Part shown: in pieces, positions 1 to 9,682 of the stretch
Position numbering within the stretch: position 1 is the stretch's first letter
Layout: each line of letters starts with the position of its first letter
Source of the DNA: Reclinomonas americana ATCC 50394
Taxonomy: Eukaryota; Jakobida; Jakobea; Jakobida
Direction of reading: 5' to 3'
DNA length: 64,000 bases
NCBI GenBank assembly: GCA_048213135.1
Contig: PS015009.1
Coordinates: forward strand, 1,302,001-1,366,000
Made by a program: the position numbers and the translations under genes
Notes under the pieces: model-generated
Databases searched by the model: none
Seen by the model: the letters and a program-made list of their open reading frames with translations, nothing else
Told to the model about the DNA's origin: nothing

Positions 1-1
1 A

Positions 2-2611
2 AATGAAGGCTCCTTTTTCAGCTTCCTCAATGGCTCCTGGCGCAGGCTAAAGAAACAGGTACAGCAGAGTTATGATCTATCTAAACACCAGGTAAAGCCC
101 GCCATTACAGCCATCCTGCAGCAACTTAAAAACGAGTACAGCACACTGGCTGCCGCTGAACAGGATAAAAAACAGTTACAGGAAGAATACCACCTCGACA
201 ATATCGACATCACTTCCATTGCCATAGATGTGCTGCGCAATAAACGCGGCGATAAAGAGATCGATTACCTGCTGGCACACCCCGATGCCAATAATATCGT
301 ACGTCGTTTGTATAAACTCAACAATACATTATTACAACTCGATACGCAGTTGTCGCAGTGCTTATCCGCTTATGCAGATAAACCTGTTGCCACGGTAAAC
401 GACCTGCTCGAAAGCGTTGAACTGAATATTGACACACTTCCATCCCTCCTGCCCGTTCTGCGGGAGTATGCCGCTTTGCCTGCCGGAGTTAAAAAAGCCA
501 TACAAACACTGCCGCTCACACCCGTACAGGCCGAGGCTGCCATGGCTTCCAAAACATTGCAACAGTTATATCAACAGAATAAAGCTTTCGCCGGTACCGA
601 CGAGCAGTCCATTGAAAGGGCCGTACAGCACATACAGCAGCTTTACAAACAACTGCTCGACTGCAATGCCAACTGTATACGTGCCGGCATCCGTCAGCAA
701 TTCATCAGTAATATAGAACTCAGTAATACCGCCATCAGCCAGCTGGATACAGAACAACGGCAGTTAAAGAAAAACTATAATGAGGGAAGAAAGATACTGG
801 AGAATGAGTTCGGCAAAAGCATACGGTACAAAAGCATTCGTGAGTTGTGCGCCAAAGAAAGCGGCCTGGTACTGAAAGACATCAAACCTGTTTGGCTGAT
901 GAGTCCGCTCAGCGTAAGCGACTCCCTCCCGCTCGACACCGCGTTCTTCGATGTGGTGATTTTCGATGAGGCCAGCCAGATCACATTGGAAGAAGGTGTA
1001 CCCGCTTTATACCGTTCCCCACAAACCATCATTGTAGGCGACGATAAGCAAATGCCGCCCACCAATTTCTTCTCCGCCCGCGCCGAGGACCCCGATGACC
1101 TGGAGGCCGCCGATGACGACGACAGTGGTGAAGTTTTGAGTACCGATGCCGACAGTCTGCTGGTGCAGGGCGCCCGCAAACTCAGCAGCACCATGCTCAG
1201 CTGGCATTACCGCAGCCATTACGAAACACTCATCAGTTACAGCAACCACGCCTTCTATACCGCAGCCCTGCTCACCATTCCCGACAAAACCATTCACCAC
1301 GGAAGCAAGGCCGCCATTGAAGTTACTCAACCCGAAGACGGAGCCACTTTTGCCGACCAGTTGTATGACCGCAGCATCAGTTTTCATTTTCATCCCAACA
1401 GTATTTATGAAAAACGCAACAACCAGCATGAAGCCAATTACATCGCTCACCTCGTACGTGAACTGTTGAGCAGGAATGTGAAAGAAAGCATAGGTATTGT
1501 GGCTTTCAGCCAGGAGCAGCAGCACACCATTGAAGATGCGCTTACCACGCTGGCGCAAAGCGATCCTGTTTTTGAACAACAACTGGAAGAGGCCTGCAAC
1601 CGCACCGAAGATGACCAGTTTGTAGGACTCATCATCAAGAACCTGGAGAACATACAGGGCGACGAACGCGACATCATCATCATGAGCGTTTGTTACGGAT
1701 TTGACGCGAAGAAAAAAATGATCATGAACTTTGGCCCCATCAATAAGAAAGGAGGAGAAAAAAGGCTCAACGTAATTTTCAGCCGTGCCAAAAAGCATAT
1801 GGCTGTTGTTAGCAGTATCAAGTACCACAACATCACCAACGAATACAATGAAGGCGCCAATTACCTGCGCCGGTTTTTGCAATATGCCGAAGCTGTAAGC
1901 ACCGGTAATATGGCCACCGCACGCCTCATCCTCGATTCGCTGGCGTTGAATAAGCCGGCTGCAGCCGCAGCAGTCACATCGACCATCGTTGCCCGCGAAC
2001 TCAAACAAAAACTGGAAGAACTGGGTTATGAAGTGGCCGAACGCGTGGGACAGTCAGATTTTAAATGTTCGCTCGCTATCCGCCAGAAACATGACGACAA
2101 CGCTTACACCTTAAGCATCCTCATCGACGATGATAAACATTACAGCAACAATAACCTGGTAGAGCAGTATTACCAGCGCCCGGCTATACTGCAGTCTTTC
2201 GGTTGGCGGTATATACAGGTATTCGCTAAAGACTGGTTGCAGGACCCCGCCAAAGTGGTGGAACACGTACTTCGCCGGCTGAAGGAAGACCCGGAGGCGC
2301 CTGCGCCTCTTGCCGACATACCCGCACCGGTGATCTCCACCGTTGCCGAGCCTCTTGCACCCAACACACAGGAAACGCCAGCCCTGCCCGGTTTCGACGA
2401 TGTGCAGTTTGAACGCCTTGTATTCACCGATGCCACCAGCAACAAATTCTGGGAGGCGGGTACACAAAACAATAAACTGGTAGTGCGTTATGGACGTGTG
2501 GGGACAAAAGGACAGGTGCAGGTAAAGACTTTTGCAGATGCGGAGAAAGCAACAAAGGAAAAAGAAAAAATGGTAAATGAAAAAATAAACAAAGGATATA
2601 AAAGGGGGTAA
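2..2611 (+). CDS. SF1 (UPF1-like) helicase with nuclease-like and WGR domains, 5' partial
   Basis: The frame is open from base 2, so the gene begins upstream and 869 codons are visible. Superfamily 1 helicase motifs can be read in order: motif II VIFDEASQI (about 957-985), motif III GDDKQMPPT (about 1039-1065), a motif IV-like SWHYRSHYE, motif V NIQGDERDIIIMS (about 1648-1686) and motif VI LNVIFSRAKKH (about 1765-1800). The Walker A part must lie outside the window. After the helicase core, bases about 1985-2270 encode an MTES_1575/DUF3320-type, restriction-endonuclease-like fold (GYEVAERVGQSDFKCSLAI, then a D..D pair). The last 70 residues are a WGR domain (RYGRVGTKGQVQVKTF). Such helicase-nuclease proteins are often single-gene phage-defence or DNA-processing factors; that role is inferred. 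Helicase assignment is firm, the biological role is not. Confidence 0.85.
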   Translation, partial: NEGSFFSFLNGSWRRLKKQVQQSYDLSKHQVKPAITAILQQLKNEYSTLAAAEQDKKQLQEEYHLDNIDITSIAIDVLRNKRGDKEIDYLLAHPDANNIVRRLYKLNNTLLQLDTQLSQCLSAYADKPVATVNDLLESVELNIDTLPSLLPVLREYAALPAGVKKAIQTLPLTPVQAEAAMASKTLQQLYQQNKAFAGTDEQSIERAVQHIQQLYKQLLDCNANCIRAGIRQQFISNIELSNTAISQLDTEQRQLKKNYNEGRKILENEFGKSIRYKSIRELCAKESGLVLKDIKPVWLMSPLSVSDSLPLDTAFFDVVIFDEASQITLEEGVPALYRSPQTIIVGDDKQMPPTNFFSARAEDPDDLEAADDDDSGEVLSTDADSLLVQGARKLSSTMLSWHYRSHYETLISYSNHAFYTAALLTIPDKTIHHGSKAAIEVTQPEDGATFADQLYDRSISFHFHPNSIYEKRNNQHEANYIAHLVRELLSRNVKESIGIVAFSQEQQHTIEDALTTLAQSDPVFEQQLEEACNRTEDDQFVGLIIKNLENIQGDERDIIIMSVCYGFDAKKKMIMNFGPINKKGGEKRLNVIFSRAKKHMAVVSSIKYHNITNEYNEGANYLRRFLQYAEAVSTGNMATARLILDSLALNKPAAAAAVTSTIVARELKQKLEELGYEVAERVGQSDFKCSLAIRQKHDDNAYTLSILIDDDKHYSNNNLVEQYYQRPAILQSFGWRYIQVFAKDWLQDPAKVVEHVLRRLKEDPEAPAPLADIPAPVISTVAEPLAPNTQETPALPGFDDVQFERLVFTDATSNKFWEAGTQNNKLVVRYGRVGTKGQVQVKTFADAEKATKEKEKMVNEKINKGYKRG

Positions 2612-2746
2612 CATTCGCTGATTATCGGGAGAAAGATCAAAAGGGGTGTTTTTCCCGTTGCAACTCTATCCTATACGGGTAATCTTTGATTCTGACTGTC
2701 TGGGTATATTCCGTGCCCGGCCTAAACCAATCAAAAATTATCCCTT

Positions 2747-5068
2747 ATGAAGAAAGTCATCTTATGCCTGCTGTGGATACTGTTTTGCATCCACGCAGAA
2801 TCCATCGCACAGGCAAAGCCCATAAAATTTGAAAAAGCAAAACGGGTACTCGTCAGTTTGAAAGGAGAAAATTCCACAGCCTATCAAACCATTACAGACG
2901 CCAGCGGAAAAAACAGTTTCATTTTCAAAACCATCCCCGACAGTATCGTTATTTCATTCCTTGATGAAAATTATGCAAGTGTAAAAGTGATGCTCTTTAC
3001 ACCAGGCGTCGATACACTGTACCTGTCTGTATCCGGTAAAGAAAATAATACCGAAAAGCTCTCGTTGTCCAGCTTCAGCAACGGCAAACTGGTATTATCG
3101 GTATTAAAAAATCAGCTGTCTTCCATCTCCGGGCGCCCGGCTACAAAAGGATTTGTTTTCACTGAATCCAAAAGCGGTATCGCATTCATTCTTCCTGATC
3201 CTGAAAAGCCCAAACCGGCAGAAAAGCCTAAAGACAGCACTTGCAACAGGAAAAAAGATCCTGTTCAGAGAGTGAAAGATGCTGATACTGAACTGGTTAA
3301 GACCCTTATCCAATGTATCTATTGCGATAATTTTCCCGATTGTAAAGAAAAAATGCTGGCCTATACGCCATCAGGAAAAGGGAAAAAGGGGAAAGCCCCA
3401 TGTGACAAAGAAGACAACAAGAAAACAGCTGCCAGGTTTATTTGTGTATATGAAGTAGATGGCGAAGTGTCCTGGTATAAAAATGAAGTGTCGGTAGCCA
3501 ATAAGATCGATATCAAAAAAGTAAAGCCGGTGAACAGGAGCGAGATCACCGTCATTATTAAAGGTAAGGAGGCCGACGAGGATTATATTGTAACGGCCGA
3601 TGGTAATTCCTTCTTCATGGAAGAGTCCGGCAAAGCTGCAGACATTGTTTCTGGTTTGGGTAAGGAAAAAAAGGAAGATGATACTCGGAATGAAACGCCT
3701 GCCGGAGGTGATACTGCCCCGACCGACAGTATACAGACAGCTGAGAAAATAAAAGAAGCGTCAATAAATGAAGTGAAAACGCTGGAATCTTTCAATCGAA
3801 TCGACTTCTCCAGGTTAAGTATCAGGCCCCAGATGATTGATATGGGCCAGGTTTTTATGCTTAAGCCAAATTTTAAAAAGCTGGAGGGCGCAGCCATAAA
3901 TAATTTAATTACAAGGCTAAATATTGCTACAGACTCCATCTACAGGACGAAAAAAGCTGAGGATTCTATCGAAAGAGTAAATTACCGGGCATGGCAGGAG
4001 AAACAGAAAAACACTCCAACTGTAAACCAGGATATCCTAAATATCATGAGTAAAAGTAAATGGAAAGAAGAGTTCCTTGCGCTCGATAAAGTACTTGAAA
4101 GAATCAATGCCCGTTTTGCAGGCAACGACTTTATGAGTAGCGACCTTGCAGAAGCCATTGCCAGGTTGCAGCAGGGAATAAAAAGCTGCCTGCATTTTGC
4201 GCCTTCCCGCGATCCCGAAAAACTGCGGGCTGCGCTCAATATCGTCAGGTGTTCTGAAGTGGATTCCATGTACCTCGACGATTGTGATCTGCTGATCGAA
4301 TCCATTGTTGCAGAATACAAGCTGTTGTTGTCTAAAACCGCCAATGGTCGCCGCATCTTCACTAAAGTGATTGCAGTGCCCGATGAAGATGAGTTTAAAC
4401 TTGAGATCAAGGCCAAGAAAACAGAGAAGAGCATTTTGGAAAGAACCTTCATTGTAAAAGGCGGTTTCAAGATCGATTTCAGCAGCGGCATCTTTTTCAC
4501 CGGACTGGCCAGTCCCGATTTTATACTCGCCAAATCGAATTTTAAATATTATGAAAGCCAAGACACAATTCTTGTAGGATCAAATGGCGTACCGCGTGAT
4601 AGTGTTATGTATACAGGTAAAGTACTCGACGCTTCCGGAAATTTCATTCGCGAGAACAAGACTAAACTGAACTACGGGGCAGGCTTCTTTGCCCATGGTT
4701 ACTGGAGAACCGGAGCTTTCCTCAACTATGGCGGTGTAGTCGGACTGGTACTCAACAACAGCGGCCAGTTGCTCGGCATGTTGGGCGGTTCACTCATGTT
4801 CAGGGCGGGCAAAAACAGGTTGTCTATCATATCTGGCGTAGCCATTGGTAAAAAGCAATTCATTTCTGCCTCAGCAGAACCTTATATGTACAAAGAAGAC
4901 TACCGTCGCTTTGAGAATGGCCAAACCATTTACCAGAACCTGCGGGACGTACCTCGCTTTTATGATAACGGAGCGGAGAATAAAGTACAGACCTACGAAA
5001 AATGGACCGCCAGTTATTTCTTCGGCGTTTCATTCAACTTCGCCACCATTTCACCCGGGGGCAAATAA
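2747..5068 (+). CDS. secreted protein of unknown function with possible C-terminal beta-barrel
   Basis: The 773-residue protein starts with a clear signal peptide (MKKVILCLLWILFCIHAESIAQA), so it leaves the cytoplasm. The middle is charged, rich in Lys, Asp and Glu, with a proline-lysine stretch around residues 148-165 and Cys-containing motifs near residue 185 (CIYCDNFPDCKEK). The last 150 residues alternate glycine, aromatic and hydrophobic positions (NYGAGFFAHGYWRTGAFLNY, then repeated short strands) and end in SYFFGVSFNFATI, which resembles an outer-membrane barrel strand pattern. No known domain is recognised. It stands alone, followed by a strong terminator. The function is unknown; a periplasmic or outer-membrane location is inferred. 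Confidence 0.75.
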   Translation: MKKVILCLLWILFCIHAESIAQAKPIKFEKAKRVLVSLKGENSTAYQTITDASGKNSFIFKTIPDSIVISFLDENYASVKVMLFTPGVDTLYLSVSGKENNTEKLSLSSFSNGKLVLSVLKNQLSSISGRPATKGFVFTESKSGIAFILPDPEKPKPAEKPKDSTCNRKKDPVQRVKDADTELVKTLIQCIYCDNFPDCKEKMLAYTPSGKGKKGKAPCDKEDNKKTAARFICVYEVDGEVSWYKNEVSVANKIDIKKVKPVNRSEITVIIKGKEADEDYIVTADGNSFFMEESGKAADIVSGLGKEKKEDDTRNETPAGGDTAPTDSIQTAEKIKEASINEVKTLESFNRIDFSRLSIRPQMIDMGQVFMLKPNFKKLEGAAINNLITRLNIATDSIYRTKKAEDSIERVNYRAWQEKQKNTPTVNQDILNIMSKSKWKEEFLALDKVLERINARFAGNDFMSSDLAEAIARLQQGIKSCLHFAPSRDPEKLRAALNIVRCSEVDSMYLDDCDLLIESIVAEYKLLLSKTANGRRIFTKVIAVPDEDEFKLEIKAKKTEKSILERTFIVKGGFKIDFSSGIFFTGLASPDFILAKSNFKYYESQDTILVGSNGVPRDSVMYTGKVLDASGNFIRENKTKLNYGAGFFAHGYWRTGAFLNYGGVVGLVLNNSGQLLGMLGGSLMFRAGKNRLSIISGVAIGKKQFISASAEPYMYKEDYRRFENGQTIYQNLRDVPRFYDNGAENKVQTYEKWTASYFFGVSFNFATISPGGK

Positions 5069-5097
5069 TCACCTGACCCTGTAATTCTACCGCCGAT

Positions 5098-5126
5098 AAA
5101 AGGGAGCTCGTTAAGAGCTCCCTTTT
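5098..5126 (+). terminator. intrinsic terminator after the secreted protein gene
   Basis: A perfect 12-bp stem (AAAAGGGAGCTC / GAGCTCCCTTTT) closes a 5-nt loop GTTAA. The stem ends in a T-run and begins with an A-run, so it can work in both directions. It lies 30 bp after the upstream stop codon. Confidence 0.85.
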
Positions 5127-5287
5127 ATTGTTCACACTACTGTAAGGATGTTCAGTATCAACTATTTCATTATCTTCCCAATTGTTGTGTTCCGGCAAAA
5201 TTTTTATTGGGTTAAGGAATTGGCAGATAGTCACACTTATTTCTGTAGCCAGCCTCTCGGCCCAATTAAACAATAGTATTTACATTC

Positions 5288-6103
5288 ATGATCGAGATCT
5301 TCGATAACATCCGCAAACTTTACCGCTTTGCCGACCCCTGCCCGGAACTGTCAGGCTATATCGAATTCTTTTCAGAAACAGCGCTCGACGCCACGCAGCG
5401 CTACATCAATACCGAAGAATTTACCGTAAAGCTTTTCCCCAGTTATACCCCAACCATTTGGATCAACCTCGGCTCGCCTTATCATTTAAAAACAGGCGAT
5501 AAATGGCATCGCATCAGCGAACAAAAAGATATCCTGTTACTGAGAAGCGACATTGTAGAACGGGTTAACCTGCCCAGCGACAATATTTTTACCATCAAAT
5601 TTGTTCCCGGTGGTTTTGAAGCCATCTTGGGTTTCAGCCAGGCGAAGATCAGCGACAGCATTATTGATGTGCATCAAATCATAGCCGCTTCTTTTATTAA
5701 AAAGGTAAAAAACTGCGCTTCTTTTGAAGACCGTGTGGCATTACTGCAAAAATTCTTTCTTCAAAAATTGGACAAAGCGGCTTCTGCCCAACAATCCGGA
5801 ATCGATTATGTAAATCGGGCCATTGGCAACTTCAGCAACTCCGGCATGGCAAGCGGCAGCGATGAAGTGGCCCGTCAGTTGTATGTTACCCACAAAACGC
5901 TCTATCGTCATTTCAATAACATCATCGGCACCAGTGCCAAAAACTATTTCGCTATTGTAAGGGCACGTACCGCACTTACTTCTTATGTAAATGAGGCCGG
6001 TTCTTTTTCAGCATTGGATCATGGTTATTACGACAACAGCCATTTCAGTAAAGACGTGCTGAAGTTCACCGGCCGAAAATTATCCGCTTACCGCTCCTGT
6101 TAA
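5288..6103 (+). CDS. AraC-family transcriptional regulator
   Basis: 271 residues. The N-terminal half (residues about 15-150) resembles the DUF6597-type sensor domain common in Bacteroidota AraC proteins (PCPELSGYIEFFSETA, then FTIKFVPGGFEAILGF). The C-terminal half is the double helix-turn-helix DNA-binding domain: first helix pair around VARQLYVTHKTLYRHFNN, second around YYDNSHFSKDVLKFTGRKLSAY, the usual end of the family. The ligand and targets are not visible. The S33-type hydrolase gene starts 58 bp downstream on the same strand and may be a target or a co-transcribed partner; this is inference from spacing. Confidence 0.85.
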   Translation: MIEIFDNIRKLYRFADPCPELSGYIEFFSETALDATQRYINTEEFTVKLFPSYTPTIWINLGSPYHLKTGDKWHRISEQKDILLLRSDIVERVNLPSDNIFTIKFVPGGFEAILGFSQAKISDSIIDVHQIIAASFIKKVKNCASFEDRVALLQKFFLQKLDKAASAQQSGIDYVNRAIGNFSNSGMASGSDEVARQLYVTHKTLYRHFNNIIGTSAKNYFAIVRARTALTSYVNEAGSFSALDHGYYDNSHFSKDVLKFTGRKLSAYRSC

Positions 6104-6161
6104 TGTCCTGTTTTTACTTTTTTTACTTTTGACATCAGCCTATGTTTGTGAAAAAAAGAGG

Positions 6162-7595
6162 ATGAAAGTATTGCCATTAGTTATCGCGTTCCTGTTTTTA
6201 CAAAACGCTTCCTTCGCACAGGCATATACACCGAAAATAGAGCCCTGCCCCTGCATGATCAAGGTAGATACGCAGCTCATCTCCCGTTGCGGTTACCTCG
6301 TTGTTCCGGAAAACAGGCAGAAGCCCGGCGGACGAACCGTTAAAGTACCTTTTGTATTTGTAAGAAAACCGGGAATGGATTCCGCCAATAACATCACTCT
6401 TTATACCACCGGTGGACCCGGTTACAGCACCACCGCCAATTTCGACAGTATTACTTACCGCTCCGATTTTTTACTCTTCGGCGGTTTCATTGCTTTTGAC
6501 CAGCGGGGAACCAAAAGAGCGCAGCCCTGCCTGGATTGTGCCGAAGTACCGCTGGCTGAAATGCGTGCTTACCGCGAAAACCTGTCCAAAGACAGTTTGG
6601 AACAACTCGCTGTTCAGCAATGCAGGAAAAGATTATCCGCACAGGGCATCAACCTCTCTTCCTACAACACCATCGAAAGCGCCGCAGACATCAACGACCT
6701 TCGCCAACTGCTGAACATACAATCCCTTAACCTGTTTGGTATATCATACAGCGGCGGGCTTATGCTTACCGTTGCCCGCAACCATCCGCAGGGTATTCGT
6801 TCGCTTATTCTTAATTCGCCGCTGCCCGGTTTTGTGAATTACGAGGAACATGGATTATTCAATATGAATGAAGCCATCAACCAGGTGTTTGATAATTACG
6901 AGGCCGACTCTGCCGGTCAATATGGCAACCTCAGGGAACGTTTTCACCAATACTTCAGCAGCATTACGGGAAAACGTTTTACCATCAATTACACAGGAAA
7001 AGGTAATGTTGATGAGCAGGCGATTACCTATACCAAAAATGAACTGCTCGATGCCATCTTCAGCCGTATGAACAACGCACTGCTGAAGCGGGTACCTTTT
7101 GTAATGAACGAGATCATTAGTGGTAATCATACTTCTTATGTAGCAGGAATACTTAATGACGTGTTTTCCGGCAACAGCAGTCTCTCTCACGGCATGCGGT
7201 ATTCCATGTACTGTACAGAGCAGATCGCTTATGCCGATAAAGCCCTCGTGCAAAAGCAGGACGGTATACTTCCCTGGTTTGCCGGTTATGCCTTTAATAA
7301 TGTCGATCATAATATTTGCAGTTGCTGGAAAGTAAAACCAGAGCCGCCTGTTGTTAAAACACCTGTGTACTCCGGTATCCCCGTCCTCATCGTTGGCGGC
7401 GACGCCGATCCCTGGTGCAGGCCTTTTTATAACCGCCTCATCAAACGCACCATGCCCAATGCCCAGGTATTGACCATACACAACAACTGTCATGGCGCCA
7501 GGCTGGTGGTAGATGGTGTTGATTACCTGAAGCCTTTTATGCAGGACCCGTATAAGAAGTTGGTGTCCGGGTCAAAGAATGTAATCGTGGAGTAA
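6162..7595 (+). CDS. secreted alpha/beta hydrolase, peptidase S33 / tripeptidyl aminopeptidase-like
   Basis: 477 residues from the ATG at 6162, chosen because it gives a clean signal peptide (MKVLPLVIAFLFLQNASFAQA) and has AAAAAAAGAGG just before it; an in-frame TTG at 6129 is less likely. The alpha/beta-hydrolase marks are an oxyanion-hole loop TGGPGY, the strand FIAFDQRGTKRAQP typical of proline iminopeptidase relatives, the nucleophile elbow LFGISYSGGL (Ser), a C-terminal Asp in VGGDADPWC and a His in NNCHGARL. This fits the S33 / TAP_C group that removes N-terminal peptides or hydrolyses esters in the periplasm. The substrate is unknown. Two CPC/CWK cysteine pairs suggest disulfides. Confidence 0.85.
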   Translation: MKVLPLVIAFLFLQNASFAQAYTPKIEPCPCMIKVDTQLISRCGYLVVPENRQKPGGRTVKVPFVFVRKPGMDSANNITLYTTGGPGYSTTANFDSITYRSDFLLFGGFIAFDQRGTKRAQPCLDCAEVPLAEMRAYRENLSKDSLEQLAVQQCRKRLSAQGINLSSYNTIESAADINDLRQLLNIQSLNLFGISYSGGLMLTVARNHPQGIRSLILNSPLPGFVNYEEHGLFNMNEAINQVFDNYEADSAGQYGNLRERFHQYFSSITGKRFTINYTGKGNVDEQAITYTKNELLDAIFSRMNNALLKRVPFVMNEIISGNHTSYVAGILNDVFSGNSSLSHGMRYSMYCTEQIAYADKALVQKQDGILPWFAGYAFNNVDHNICSCWKVKPEPPVVKTPVYSGIPVLIVGGDADPWCRPFYNRLIKRTMPNAQVLTIHNNCHGARLVVDGVDYLKPFMQDPYKKLVSGSKNVIVE

Positions 7596-8543
7596 GTATT
7601 GAGTATTGAGTATTAAGTATAAAGTCGCAAGTACTGAGTAGCAAGATGGACTCATCCAGTTCCGACGGGGTCTCTCGAAGAGGACCCCGGTGTGGGTTTC
7701 ACGCAAAGACCGCAGAGGAGCAGGGCCGCAAAAGAAACAGTAGCAAGTAGCAGAACGAACTTATCCATACCGGCGACCCTATCTTGATACTCAATACTAA
7801 CTACTCATCCCGTTCCGCCGCGGTCTCTCGCAGAGGACCCCGGTGTGGGTTTCACGCAAAGCACGCAGAGGAATCAGTAACAAGTATCAAGTATTGAGTA
7901 TTGAGAAGGACTTATCCATGCAGGAGAGTTTGTCTTGCTACTTTATACTCAATACTAACTACTCATCCCGTTCCGACGGGGTCTCTCGAAGGGGACCCCG
8001 GTGTGGGTTTCACGCAAAGCACGCAGAGGAGCAGAGCCGCAAAGGAGATTGGTAAAAAGTAGCAAGTATTAAGTAGCAAGATGGACTTGCCCATAAAGTG
8101 TGGGCCTGTCTTGATACTTGATACTCAGTACTAACTACTCATCCCGTTCCGACGGGGTCTCTCGAAGAGGACCCCGGTGTGGGTTTCACGCAAAGCACGC
8201 AAATGTGCGGGTATGCGAATGTGCAGATTGTCTTGCGAGGTTGTCATCCCGGGGAACAGTTTGTCCGATAAGGAACGATACCGGAACCTCTCCCTTGCTG
8301 TCATCCCGAGGTACAGCCTGTCCCGGAGAGAGCAGCGATACCGGGAAGGGATCTCTATCTAAAAGAATAACGATTTGCGAATATGCAGATCCCGCCTTCG
8401 GACGGGACAAGTTGTACGAATGGAGCCGCCGGTTGTTTTGAAAATTTTTATTCCCCTTTGCATATTTAATTATCTATACAAATTAGTATAACTTGTTTCG
8501 GGGTCCGCTATCAATTCGCATATTTATACATTCGCACATTCAC
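7596..8543. repeat. gene-free block of dispersed palindromic repeats
   Basis: No credible gene lies in these 948 bases. Three modules recur. Module A is a pair of arms, AGTATTGAGTA on one side and TACTCAATACTAACTACT on the other. Module B is a hairpin, GTTCCGACGGGGTC...GACCCCGGTG, with copies at 7659-7692, 7812-7845, 7970-8003 and 8146-8179. Module C, TTTCACGCAAAGCACGCAGAGG, follows each B copy. A further pair, GTCATCCCGRGG...GATACCGG, lies at about 8241-8290 and 8300-8350. Short open frames here only translate repeats. The same modules return inverted near 19.3 and 20.5 kb. Function unknown; the layout resembles REP-like or MITE-like elements. Confidence 0.85.
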
Positions 8544-9191
8544 ATGAGAATCACCAACTCCTTCAAATATTTCGTCCTCATCCTGCTGGGGCTGGCGGCT
8601 GTTGTGGCGCTGGGGGTATGGTTTATAGAAGAGCAGCCCCGCATTTCAAAGATCATTGGCCAGGTATTGCTTATCCTCTTCGCCTGCTTCATTGTGTATG
8701 TTACGGTACAGCCCATCATCACTTCCCTGGGCGAACGGGCCGACGGTATACTAGCGGTATACCCCGATGCTTCCGGCCGGGCCCTGCACATTTTCTCTTA
8801 CTTCCTCACCAGTGCCGAGGGCATGCCCAGCACGCGGCACATACAATATTATGTACTGCTTACCGGTAACCGCAAACTGCTGTACAAGGTATTGTTCACC
8901 CACAGCATGGAGTCCCTCACAGGGCGCAGCGGCTACGAGGGTTACTCCTCTTTTGAGGAAACGGTGCTGAACAACCTGAAGTTTAAAGCAGCCATAGCGG
9001 CCTTCTCAGCCAAGGCGGGGTTTGAACTGCAACTGGGCAAGCCTGCCGCAGAAGGGGAAAATGACAGTTATCCTGTACTGCTCAATGGGTATACCTATAC
9101 CATAGCGAGGAAGGAACGAGTAGTGCGGGATGTGATGACGCTGAAATGTACGGATGCGGAGGGGAAGGTGGTTTGGGAGAAGGCTATCTGA
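8544..9191 (+). CDS. membrane protein of unknown function
   Basis: 215 residues from the ATG at 8544 (MRITNSFKYF...), preferred over an upstream start that would translate repeat-derived sequence. Two hydrophobic helices fill residues about 8-27 (VLILLGLAAVVALGVWFI) and 38-58 (IIGQVLLILFACFIVYVTVQ); the remaining 150 residues are soluble, with no cysteine or catalytic motif recognised. It is monocistronic: repeats lie before it and a convergent gene lies after it. No family is recognised. Confidence 0.6.
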   Translation: MRITNSFKYFVLILLGLAAVVALGVWFIEEQPRISKIIGQVLLILFACFIVYVTVQPIITSLGERADGILAVYPDASGRALHIFSYFLTSAEGMPSTRHIQYYVLLTGNRKLLYKVLFTHSMESLTGRSGYEGYSSFEETVLNNLKFKAAIAAFSAKAGFELQLGKPAAEGENDSYPVLLNGYTYTIARKERVVRDVMTLKCTDAEGKVVWEKAI

Positions 9192-9283
9192 GCTGCCGAA
9201 GTAATAATTATGTTACCAGCGGCAGTAATTCTGGGCATCATTGTTGCGTCGCAATCCTTTCATCGGCATACCAATTTTTCAAC

Positions 9284-9682
9284 TTAATGAGGAACATTCA
9301 TTGTAATAAACAGCAGTAAAAGAAATAACCCACCTCCCAGAAAAACGATCATCATAGTATTAAGCCACTTCGTATACTTGTTAATCTTGTTTGCTTGCGC
9401 ATTCTTCTGTGAATACAGATGAAGTATTTTTCTATTAATTGCTTTTAGGGATGTATAATGGGAAACTATACTTAACAATATTACGGTTGAAAATAGCGCC
9501 CAAGAACAAATTAAAATCCATAGGCAAACTGCATCTTCTAATTTAACTATATCTTTAATAAATGCAAAAGATACACCCAAAGCACCTGATGCGAAGAATA
9601 AAATTTGCTTATCAAACTGCGATGAGCTTTCTATGTATGCTTTGTTAAGCTGTTGCCAATATTCTTTATCTTCTTCTTGCAT
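9284..9682 (-). CDS. small membrane protein coupled to hsdR
   Basis: 132 residues with three hydrophobic segments at about residues 25-43, 50-72 and 105-128, and a polar linker between the second and third (NRKILHLYSQKNAQANKINKYTKW). The start codon overlaps the hsdR stop as TAATG, so it is very likely translated by coupling and belongs to the restriction-modification operon. Its base composition is AT-rich, like the hsd genes. No family is recognised. A role with the restriction system (membrane tethering, regulation or an accessory effector) is inferred only from the coupling; it may also be a passenger. Confidence 0.7.
   Translation of the reverse strand: MQEEDKEYWQQLNKAYIESSSQFDKQILFFASGALGVSFAFIKDIVKLEDAVCLWILICSWALFSTVILLSIVSHYTSLKAINRKILHLYSQKNAQANKINKYTKWLNTMMIVFLGGGLFLLLLFITMNVPH

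Noticed and set aside
1007-2008. A 333-codon minus-strand frame inside the helicase gene.
   Set aside because: It is opposite intact helicase motifs III to VI and shows no family features.
7843-8441. Short open frames translating parts of the repeat block.
   Set aside because: They consist of dispersed repeat modules, differ between copies and lack any domain or ribosome-binding region.
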